NCBI GenBank assembly: GCA_018224345.1
Contig: JAGTUW010000241.1
Span: 1-8,543 of the forward strand
Length of the DNA: 8,543 nucleotides
Reading direction: 5' to 3'
From: Bacteroidota bacterium
GTDB lineage: Bacteria > Bacteroidota > Ignavibacteria > SZUA-365
Shown here one piece after another: positions 1-5,541 of this stretch; the first letter of the stretch is position 1; each line of letters opens with the position of its first letter. The position numbers and the translations under genes were made by a program. A model generated the notes under the pieces. It was not told the DNA's origin. It was given only the letters and a program-made list of their open reading frames with translations, and did no database searches.

Positions 1-505
1 CTGTGAACATGAGGCTGTGCGCGACATTGTTGCCGTCGCCGACATAGCAGAGCTTCAGTCCCTTGAGGTCACCTTTGACTTCCTTGACCGTCAGATAGTC
101 TGCCATCGCCTGGCAGGGATGCGCATAGTCGGTGAGTCCGTTGATGATGGGGATCGAGGCATGCCTTGCCATATCGATGACGATCTGATGCGCGAAGGTA
201 CGGATCATGATGCCCTGCACCATGCGCTCGAGATTCTTCGCCACATCGTGGACGGATTCCCTTTTCCCGAGATTGATTTCAGCGGGCGAGAGGTACAGTG
301 AATAACCGCCAAGCTGTTGGATACCGATGTCGAAGGTCGTACGTGTACGCAGTGACGGTTTTTCAAAAATCATTGCAAGAGACTGGCCTTTCAACGCCTC
401 CGCGTATTTCGCCCTGTCGGCCTTCATATCGAGTGCGATGGAAAATGTTTCCAGAATCTCTTCCTGACTCAGGTCACGGACGCTGAGAAAATCTTGTGCT
501 TTCAC
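1..505 (-). CDS. argF: Ornithine carbamoyltransferase, N-terminal part (runs off the left edge)
   Basis: This enzyme transfers the carbamoyl group of carbamoyl phosphate to ornithine, giving citrulline in cytoplasmic arginine synthesis. The first 168 residues are in the window; the C-terminal part lies beyond position 1. Visible motifs are EKPSLRTR (residues 48-55, the carbamoyl-phosphate loop, with SLRTR in place of the more usual STRTR), LGKRESVHDVA (79-89, the mobile 80s loop), HPCQAMADYLT (129-139) and GDGNNVAHSL (156-165). The last two mark it as ornithine rather than aspartate carbamoyltransferase. The start is GTG at 503-505, chosen because AAGGAG (minus strand, 515-520) lies 9 bases upstream and no ATG is available nearby. 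No arginine gene is visible on its 5' side, so it appears to be transcribed from the 506-600 region. The identification is firm; only the length is unknown. Confidence 0.95.
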   Translation of the reverse strand, partial: MKAQDFLSVRDLSQEEILETFSIALDMKADRAKYAEALKGQSLAMIFEKPSLRTRTTFDIGIQQLGGYSLYLSPAEINLGKRESVHDVAKNLERMVQGIMIRTFAHQIVIDMARHASIPIINGLTDYAHPCQAMADYLTVKEVKGDLKGLKLCYVGDGNNVAHSLMFT

Positions 506-974
506 GTGTATATACTCCTTGCGGGACAGGCGCCGCGAGATGTGATGATGAGAATTATCTGAATTGTAACGTTATCGTCGGACGACAGGAATATCGCGGG
601 CTGGCGGGTCAAATGGGGGCATCGGTACAGTAATGCTTGAACTGCAGTATTTTGCGTGAACGTGTCATGCAGCGGTTGCAGACCAGAGATGCGGCCAGCG
701 GTGTGTGCATCTCTCCGGGGATCGTATGACTGCTCAACTGCTCAAACATAAATCTCTCAATCTGGAGTAAACGGTTGATGCAAAGGTATGCATCATTACA
801 AAGATCGGAATCCCGGAACTCCCGTACAAGGAGAAGCAGGAGAAATTGAGAGTCTTTTGTAGAAAATCGGTATCCGGCGTGCTGATTTCCCCTTTCCGCG
901 CATACCGTTATGGAAAGGGGAGCCAAGCAGCGCGGCTGCGCTGCTCTCCGGTAAAGCGATGGGGAGCCAGCCTG
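506..974. other. 469-base stretch without a convincing gene
   Basis: This region lies between the start of argF and the stop of the Mpv17-like gene. Open frames occur on both strands, but none has a good ribosome site combined with a sensible protein. It must contain the argF promoter: on the minus strand a GATAAT hexamer (554-559) would suit a -10 element, but I find no matching -35. An 8-base palindrome TAACGTTA sits at 567-574. The right end holds two strong inverted repeats, listed separately. A small RNA or very short protein cannot be excluded. Confidence 0.6.
889..945. repeat. Two adjacent perfect inverted repeats (possible terminator or REP-like element)
   Basis: CCCCTTTCC (889-897) and GGAAAGGGG (912-920) form a 9-bp stem with a 14-base loop. 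Five bases further, AGCAGCGC (926-933) and GCGCTGCT (938-945) form an 8-bp stem with a 4-base loop. GGGGAGCC occurs at 917-924 and again at 961-968 as a direct repeat. The block lies 30-86 bases past the stop of the minus-strand Mpv17-like gene, so it could end or protect that transcript. Neither side has a proper T-run, so it is not a textbook intrinsic terminator. A dispersed palindromic element is the alternative. Confidence 0.5.
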
Positions 975-1508
975 TTACTTTGTTGCCTTGATACTCAGTC
1001 CCAGGATGATTCCGAGGGCGACGCTCCAGAGGGCGGCAAGGCCGATCTGGTATTCCTTCGGAAGCGCGAAGGTGACAGTGTGGGCCGGGATCCAGAACCA
1101 GATCAGCGTTTTCAGGGCGGTTTCGATGCCGGTAAAATCCCAGCGACGGAGGATGAGGTTGTCTTCGACCCGATGGAAGTACATCATTTGTGGACCGAAG
1201 AACACATTGGTTACGACCGAGACGCTGAACGCCCAGCACAGGCCATCGGCACAGATTCCGGGTAGCAGACCATGTTCGATCAAGGCCATGACCGCGCCTT
1301 TCATCATGGTGAACCCATACTTGATAACAATACCGAGCAGCGCCCAGCCTGCCATTTTCCCCAGCATTTCCAGGGCAGTGTTCGGGAGGCCGAGACGTTT
1401 TGTCCTCAACGTATGGGAGATGATTTCACCGAATGTGCCAAGAATGGCAAACTGTATCGCCGCCGATATCAGCGGCTGATCTGTAACCCAGGAGATGTAC
1501 CAATTCAT
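975..1508 (-). CDS. Polytopic membrane protein, Mpv17/PMP22-like
   Basis: A 177-residue hydrophobic protein with no signal peptide and about four to five likely membrane helices (roughly residues 12-30, 50-68, 84-103, 130-148 and 154-172). The layout recalls the Mpv17/PMP22 family: an early GTFGEII segment where the family has a GD...Q element, then FFGPQMMYFHRVEDNLI (103-119) where the family has GP..H.WY..L, and a closing WFWIPAHTVTFALPKEYQI (137-155) where the family has W..WP..Q...F..VP..YR. That family is best known from mitochondrial and peroxisomal membranes and its molecular role is unsettled, so no function is assigned. The ATG at 1508 has no clear Shine-Dalgarno site. The frame stays open upstream but without ATG, GTG or TTG down to about 1630, so this start is the first usable one. 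It is transcribed divergently from the lipoate-ligase-like gene. The gene is secure; the family assignment is moderate. Confidence 0.8.
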   Translation of the reverse strand: MNWYISWVTDQPLISAAIQFAILGTFGEIISHTLRTKRLGLPNTALEMLGKMAGWALLGIVIKYGFTMMKGAVMALIEHGLLPGICADGLCWAFSVSVVTNVFFGPQMMYFHRVEDNLILRRWDFTGIETALKTLIWFWIPAHTVTFALPKEYQIGLAALWSVALGIILGLSIKATK

Positions 1509-1619
1509 GTGCGTAATGCCTGTGGTGCTGCAACAAATACCGGAGATAAAGATAGGAAAAGTGCGGACTGTGGCAAAAGACCGGTCTTTGTGCAGCGTCA
1601 GATATGCAATATGTTGCGA

Positions 1620-1671
1620 GCAGCTTCGTGGGTGTCAGGAATGCAACAACGCGAAGCTGCGTGGCGGACAC
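1620..1671. repeat. Inverted repeat with possible pseudoknot pairing
   Basis: GCAGCTTCG (1620-1628) and CGAAGCTGC (1652-1660) are perfect 9-base complements. In plus-strand RNA the stem can extend by a G-U and a G-C pair (1629/1651 and 1630/1650). GTGTC in the loop (1632-1636) can also pair with GACAC just downstream (1667-1671), which is an H-type pseudoknot geometry. It lies in the 230-base region between the divergent Mpv17-like and lipoate-ligase-like genes, about 70-120 bases before the latter. A single 9-bp repeat at this spacing is expected by chance about once in a window this size, so its function is uncertain. Confidence 0.3.
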
Positions 1672-1700
1672 AGTGCATCGGGTTGCCGTCGATATTTCTC

Positions 1701-1728
1701 CTCCGTATCTTTCGCCATCATAACGGAG
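1701..1728 (+). promoter_or_regulatory. Short hairpin covering the ribosome site of the LplA-like gene
   Basis: CTCCGT (1701-1706) is complementary to ACGGAG (1723-1728) across a 16-base loop. The second arm contains GGAG, the only Shine-Dalgarno-like sequence before the GTG at 1739 (10 bases away). When folded, the hairpin would hide the ribosome site. The stem is only 6 bp, so this may be coincidental. Confidence 0.25.
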
Positions 1729-1738
1729 TTGCACTGTA

Positions 1739-2566
1739 GTGACACACATTGCCTGGAACCCTGCCTTCAGTGAGACGACATGGGATCAATCCCTGAACAC
1801 ACGTCTGAATGCGCTGTCATTCGATGTAATTGTAGAGCGTCCCCGCACCGCAGCTGAAAATCTGGCATTGGATGAAACATTGCTCTATCGTGTCGCGGAA
1901 GGGAAACGTCCTCCGCTGCTGTGGCTGTGGGACTGGTCCGAACGCGCGGTCATTCTCGGTTCGTATCAGAGTGTGGCAGCGGAATTCGACAGCGAAATTG
2001 CCGTGCGCGAGGGCTTTACCTTTTCTCGTCGCATCAGCGGGGGAGGAGCGATGGTGGTGGAAGCGGAGCGGACTATCACCTACTCGATTATTGTACCGGA
2101 GTCGGTGGTCGAAGGGCTTTCTTTCCGGCAGTCGTTCGCGTTTCTGGACATGTGGGTGATACGTGCGCTCCGGGCAGCCGGTATCCCTGCGACATACCGA
2201 CCGATCAACGATATCGTTTCCCCGACAGCGAAAATCGGCGGTGCGGCACAATGCCGCAGACGTCGCACGGTGCTGCATCATGTTACCATGGCGTATGCGA
2301 TCGACGGCGGAATGATGTGGGAGCTGCTACGTCTCGATAAACCGCGTACGACAGAAAAAGCCGTCGCCAGTGCAGTCAGGCACGTCTCCCCGTTGAGTGA
2401 ATTTACAACTCTTCCGATGCCGGCACTGCGCGGGCATCTTGTCGATTCCTTTGCCGGATTTCATCGTACTCAGCCCTCCACTGTTACTTCAGAGGAATGG
2501 GCGGAGGCACATGAGAGAATGAACGCGAAGTTTTCCACTGGCGCGTGGCTGTATCGCGTTCCTTGA
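1739..2566 (+). CDS. Lipoate-protein ligase A-like protein (BPL/LplA/LipB superfamily)
   Basis: A 275-residue cytoplasmic protein of the biotin/lipoate ligase fold. LplA-type enzymes activate lipoate as its adenylate and transfer it to a lysine of 2-oxoacid dehydrogenase E2 or glycine-cleavage H proteins; LipM/LipL relatives move octanoyl or lipoyl groups. Visible family features are AAENLALDETLL (38-49), RRISGGGAMV (97-106), TYSIIVPE (114-121), NDI...AKIGGAAQ (157-171, with K165 at the catalytic-lysine position), LHHVTMAY (179-186), and a C-terminal EEWAEAH...W end. Several usually conserved residues differ: the His-Asp after SGGGA is Val-Glu, and the Gly after the HH pair is Val. No cysteine occupies the LipM/LipL nucleophile region; the only one nearby is C172 after GGAAQ. 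The GTG start has GGAG 10 bases upstream. About 27 residues precede the conserved domain and no better start is visible. The fold is confident; ligase, transferase or inactive paralogue is open. Confidence 0.85.
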   Translation: MTHIAWNPAFSETTWDQSLNTRLNALSFDVIVERPRTAAENLALDETLLYRVAEGKRPPLLWLWDWSERAVILGSYQSVAAEFDSEIAVREGFTFSRRISGGGAMVVEAERTITYSIIVPESVVEGLSFRQSFAFLDMWVIRALRAAGIPATYRPINDIVSPTAKIGGAAQCRRRRTVLHHVTMAYAIDGGMMWELLRLDKPRTTEKAVASAVRHVSPLSEFTTLPMPALRGHLVDSFAGFHRTQPSTVTSEEWAEAHERMNAKFSTGAWLYRVP

Positions 2567-2864
2567 ATGTCCCCATGAAACATTCATACACAGCGCAACG
2601 GGTTGTCCTTCCAAGGTCGTTACTCCTGCATAGCTGTCTTCCTTTTGTGGACACGCATGTCATGTGTGGGCGTCAATGAAGGGACAATGATGCAGTGCCG
2701 GCGGCAGCAACGAGCATTTCTGCAGAAATTATCGTAAGTTCCAATCATGCAGGTAATCAGGTCGAGATGTCCGTTATATGACGTTGATGTCAACCTGTTG
2801 CGGACTGCCGGTGCTGCGTTGCCACACTGTCATCGGGCTTGTGTAATGAAGATATGGAGGATGT
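2567..2864 (+). promoter_or_regulatory. Intergenic region with three dyad-symmetric candidate operators upstream of the cytochrome operon
   Basis: This 298-base region holds no convincing gene. Three dyads stand out: TGCCG-G-CGGCA at 2696-2706, a perfect 14-base palindrome ATTTCTG/CAGAAAT at 2716-2729, and TGAC-N6-GTCA at 2779-2792. The last overlaps GTTGA-TG-TCAAC (2783-2794) and resembles the spacing of CRP/FNR-family half-sites, without matching either consensus exactly. They lie about 70-170 bases before the cytochrome start, where an operator would be expected. I found no clear -35/-10 pair and no intrinsic terminator for the upstream gene; TGAATG/CATTCA at 2564-2586 is too weak. TGGAGG at 2855-2860 is the ribosome site of the cytochrome gene. 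Confidence 0.4.
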
Positions 2865-4241
2865 ATGTCACCTTTCTTGCGTTGTTCTATCATCCTGCCG
2901 GTTTTTCTGACGGCAGTGCTGTTGCCGTTGAAGGACGCGCAGGGGCAGGACGGAATCTGGGGAGATGCATTGAAAGGGAGTGGGTCCTACGACGATTTCG
3001 AGAAACCGGAGCGTTGTGCGAGCTGCCATGTGGATATTGCCAGGCAATATGAACAGGCGATGATGTCGCGGGCCTATACCCATAGCTGGGATGAGATCGA
3101 ATATTTCAAGCTCGCCGTTCCGCATGCGGAAAAGGACCCGAAGTTCAAGGATGCAGTCGATGGCTGCAACGGTTGTCATGCGCCACTGGCCTATATCGCC
3201 GGGGACATCCCGCCACCGCGGCCGTACAGCGGATCGAGGGCCGACGAGAGCGTTTCCTGTGACGCTTGTCACACCATTACCGGATCAGGGGAGGACCCGC
3301 CATATAACTACAGCTTTACCATTGAACCCGGACGGGCAAAGCGTGGGAACCGTGAAGGGGTTGATTCACCACATCACCTGACCATACGGCATGATTTCAC
3401 TATGTCCACCGAACTCTGCGGGACCTGCCACAATGAGAAAAATCCTTTCGATGTATGGGTCAAAAGTACGCAGATGGAATGGCAGGAAGGACCATACGCT
3501 GCGGATGGGGTGCGATGTCAGGATTGCCACATGCCACCGGCACGCAGCAGAAATTCCATTATGTCGAAGGAATACGATGACGTGGCACAACATCTTTTCA
3601 CGGGAGCGCATTCACCGGGGCGGCTGGCAGGAGCAGTGGAGGTGGCGGTCTATCCCGATGTCCGTGAAGTGGTCCCCGGCGAACGGATTAAAATCACTGT
3701 CGCCTGCTACAATCACAAAGCGGGACACAAGATTCCTACCGGTTCGGTGGAAGAAAGGCAACTCTGGCTGACCGTGACCGCTGTCGATGCAGAGGGGAAG
3801 TCTTATCACCTCCCTGTGGATAAAAAGGGCTTCGATGGGGAGGAATATACTATTTCGTCGAACGAACTCGCGTTTCAGGACATGGGGTATATGCTTGACG
3901 ACCCCGAGTTCGAGGGGCTTTCACGCGACGCTCTGCCGTATGAAGGTGACCGTGTGTTCCGCATGCCGTATTTCGATCCCGAAGGACGCATGACTATCGC
4001 GCAGTGGAACACCGCGCGGCTTGGAACGGATTATCGCATCGGACCGCGGGAGACCAGGATGGAAACCTATACCTGGAAGCTCCCCGACGATCTCCCCCTC
4101 GGTACTGTCCGTATCGTTGCGGAAATGCAGTATCGCCGCCTGATCAAATCCGTTGGAGAATACCTCGGTGTTCCCGACGAGGAAATGAAAGCGGAATTCA
4201 TCAATCGGGCTGAAAGCAGCTTCGATGCAGTGGATTATTAA
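2865..4241 (+). CDS. Exported pentaheme c-type cytochrome (cytochrome c554-like)
   Basis: A 458-residue electron carrier predicted to work in the periplasm or at the outer membrane. A signal peptide is visible: SPFLRC, then a hydrophobic IILPVFLTAVLLPL core and a probable cut near AQGQ (25-28). Five CxxCH heme-attachment motifs follow: CASCH (51-55), CNGCH (101-105), CDACH (132-136), CGTCH (185-189) and CQDCH (218-222, within DGVRCQDCHMPP). His residues such as H73, H87, H170/H171, H176, H243 and H249 could be distal ligands. The heme half resembles the cytochrome c554/c552 group. From about 250 on there is a heme-free, probably beta-sandwich domain with AGHKIPTGSVEERQLWL (286-302) and RIGPRETRMETYTW (391-404), a type of tail seen in other multiheme cytochromes. 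The ATG at 2865 follows TGGAGG by only 4 bases; the ATG at 2861 is in another frame. It is followed 21 bases later by the heme-porin gene. Electron partners and substrate are unknown; no catalytic nitrite-reductase signature is seen. Confidence 0.93.
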   Translation: MSPFLRCSIILPVFLTAVLLPLKDAQGQDGIWGDALKGSGSYDDFEKPERCASCHVDIARQYEQAMMSRAYTHSWDEIEYFKLAVPHAEKDPKFKDAVDGCNGCHAPLAYIAGDIPPPRPYSGSRADESVSCDACHTITGSGEDPPYNYSFTIEPGRAKRGNREGVDSPHHLTIRHDFTMSTELCGTCHNEKNPFDVWVKSTQMEWQEGPYAADGVRCQDCHMPPARSRNSIMSKEYDDVAQHLFTGAHSPGRLAGAVEVAVYPDVREVVPGERIKITVACYNHKAGHKIPTGSVEERQLWLTVTAVDAEGKSYHLPVDKKGFDGEEYTISSNELAFQDMGYMLDDPEFEGLSRDALPYEGDRVFRMPYFDPEGRMTIAQWNTARLGTDYRIGPRETRMETYTWKLPDDLPLGTVRIVAEMQYRRLIKSVGEYLGVPDEEMKAEFINRAESSFDAVDY

Positions 4242-4262
4242 CGTACATAAAAGGACAAGATT

Positions 4263-5474
4263 ATGAGAAAAAAGTGCACCTTCATTTTTGCCGTCATCAG
4301 TCTGTTGCTCTTGTTGCCGCATGCGGCTGATGCCATTCCCGCGTTTGCGCGGAAGTACAGTATCAGTTGTTCTTCCTGTCACAGTATGGTACCCAAGCTG
4401 AAGGATTACGGCGAGGATTTCGCAGGCAACGCGTTTCGACTGCCGGATGCCCCGGAACCCATACGCACCTATGTCGATGCAGGAGATGACATGCTTACGC
4501 TGCACCGGTTTTTCCCGATCGCCGTCCGATTCGACGGATACATGCAGTATGCGGAGCGCGACGCGGGGAAATTTGATTTCCAGGCGCCGTATGGGGTCAA
4601 GCTCATGAGTGGCGCTTCGATTACGAAGGGCATCGGGTATTACATGTATTTTTATATGAATGAGCGTGGCGAGGTGGAAGGACTCGAGGATGCGTTGCTG
4701 CACTTCAGTGATGTGTTCGGTTCGGGATTCGATATGACAGTGGGACAATTTCAGGTCAGCGATCCGCTGTTCAAACGGGAATTGCGGCTGACGCTTGAGG
4801 ATTACCAGCTGTATAAAATGCAGCCTGCGCACTCGCACGCCAATCTCACGTATGATCGTGGCATAATGTTTTCCTACGGCTTTGATTTCGGTCTGGATAT
4901 GTCTTTGCAGTTACTGAACGGTAACGGGATCGAAGCCGCAAGAGGGGGAGTGTTCGATATCGACAATGGAAAGGCCGTTGCCTTTCACGCGACACAGCAC
5001 ATCGGCCCCGTGCGTATCGGTGGCTTTCTTTACCGTGGGGAGGAATTGTTTCATGACCAGCTCTTCCGCTATGAAGGCGGTGCCATGCAAACATCGGATG
5101 TGAGGAATGTCGTGCAGTATTTCGGTCCTGATCTTACCATCGGTAACGACTATATCGAACTCAATGCACAGTATCTTCACCGCATAGACAGCCATATTCC
5201 GTTTGAGGGTGCCGGTGGGACTTCGTTACGGGAACACTCCATGGATGGCATTCTCGCCGAACTGGTCTATCTGCCCTCGGGTCCGGAATCGAACTGGGGA
5301 TTCGTCGCCCTGTACAACCACATTCAGGATGAATACAGCGATTACACATATCACTCTGCCACCCTGAGTGCCCATCGTTTGCTGGCGCGCAATCTCCGGC
5401 TCGTCGGCGAGGTGACCTACGACCTGGAAGAGGAGACACCGCGCATAGCGGTCGGCTTCGTGTCGGCATTCTGA
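4263..5474 (+). CDS. Outer-membrane beta-barrel with N-terminal monoheme cytochrome domain (Cyc2-like layout)
   Basis: A 403-residue protein with a clear signal peptide (KK, then FIFAVISLLLLLP, cut likely after ADA at 24). IPAFARKYSISCSSCH follows, a single c-type heme site (C36, C39, H40), and then VPKLKDYGEDFAGNAFRLP. The remaining 340 or so residues alternate polar and nonpolar, with many aromatic positions (GYYMYFYMN, VAFHATQHIG, YIELNAQYLH), and end in VGFVSAF. A terminal Phe is typical of BAM-inserted barrels. GQFQVSDPLFKRELRLTLED (161-180) is a notable conserved-looking stretch. The FAR..S/T-x-x-C-x-x-CH arrangement followed by a barrel is that of fused cytochrome-porins such as Cyc2, the outer-membrane iron oxidase. 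Homology to Cyc2 itself is an inference. AAAAGGA lies 7 bases before the ATG, and the 21-base gap behind the pentaheme cytochrome implies one transcript. It probably carries electrons across the outer membrane; an ordinary porin with a structural heme is the alternative. Confidence 0.9.
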   Translation: MRKKCTFIFAVISLLLLLPHAADAIPAFARKYSISCSSCHSMVPKLKDYGEDFAGNAFRLPDAPEPIRTYVDAGDDMLTLHRFFPIAVRFDGYMQYAERDAGKFDFQAPYGVKLMSGASITKGIGYYMYFYMNERGEVEGLEDALLHFSDVFGSGFDMTVGQFQVSDPLFKRELRLTLEDYQLYKMQPAHSHANLTYDRGIMFSYGFDFGLDMSLQLLNGNGIEAARGGVFDIDNGKAVAFHATQHIGPVRIGGFLYRGEELFHDQLFRYEGGAMQTSDVRNVVQYFGPDLTIGNDYIELNAQYLHRIDSHIPFEGAGGTSLREHSMDGILAELVYLPSGPESNWGFVALYNHIQDEYSDYTYHSATLSAHRLLARNLRLVGEVTYDLEEETPRIAVGFVSAF

Positions 5475-5519
5475 CGTCAACACCTTGTCACCACGGTTCT
5501 CACATATTTGAAAAGAGAA

Positions 5520-5540
5520 AGGCCCCGGAACCCGGGGCCT
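5520..5540. terminator. Bidirectional intrinsic terminator between convergent operons
   Basis: AGGCCCCGG (5520-5528) and CCGGGGCCT (5532-5540) form a perfect 9-bp GC-rich stem with a 3-base loop. Plus-strand RNA continues into GTTATTTC. Minus-strand RNA continues into a pyrimidine-rich TTTCTCTTTTC, the better tail. The stem ends 1 base from the TAA of the minus-strand reductase gene and 45 bases after the stop of the heme-porin gene, so it can serve both transcripts. Confidence 0.85.
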
Positions 5541-5541
5541 G

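Noticed and set aside
549..566. Possible ArgR box upstream of argF (GAATTATCTGAATTG)
   Set aside because: The GAATT halves are direct rather than inverted repeats and do not fit the TGAAT-N4-ATTCA pattern.
778..849. Plus-strand 23-residue Arg/Ser-rich peptide with GGAG upstream
   Set aside because: It is very short, its composition looks like random purine-rich sequence, and there is no supporting context.
754..852. Complementary 8-mers CTCTCAAT (754-761) and ATTGAGAG (845-852), the latter followed by TCTTTTGT; possible small RNA terminator
   Set aside because: The arms are 83 bases apart and pairs of this length at such spacing are common by chance.
609..926. Minus-strand open frame of 105 codons (with an internal 46-codon form starting at an ATG near 765)
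   Set aside because: It runs through the inverted repeats at 889-920, has no good ribosome site and shows no recognisable composition or motif apart from one CxxC. I treat it as non-coding but cannot fully exclude the short form.
2747..3052. Plus-strand open frame overlapping the cytochrome start
   Set aside because: It overlaps the well-supported pentaheme cytochrome in another frame and is itself featureless, despite a leader-like MKIWRMYVTFLAL segment at its internal ATG.
2865..4241. Identification of the pentaheme protein as nitrite reductase NrfA
   Set aside because: NrfA also has five hemes, but it has a CxxCK catalytic site and a different length distribution. All five motifs here are CxxCH, and there is a long heme-free tail.
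3921..4838. Minus-strand open frame of 305 codons opposite the cytochrome and heme-porin genes
   Set aside because: It is antisense to two genes with clear signal peptides and heme motifs, spans their junction, and shows no protein-like motif.
5472..5479. TGACGTCA palindrome at the stop of the heme-porin gene
   Set aside because: It is 8 bases long and includes the stop codon; such palindromes are expected by chance and the position suggests no role.
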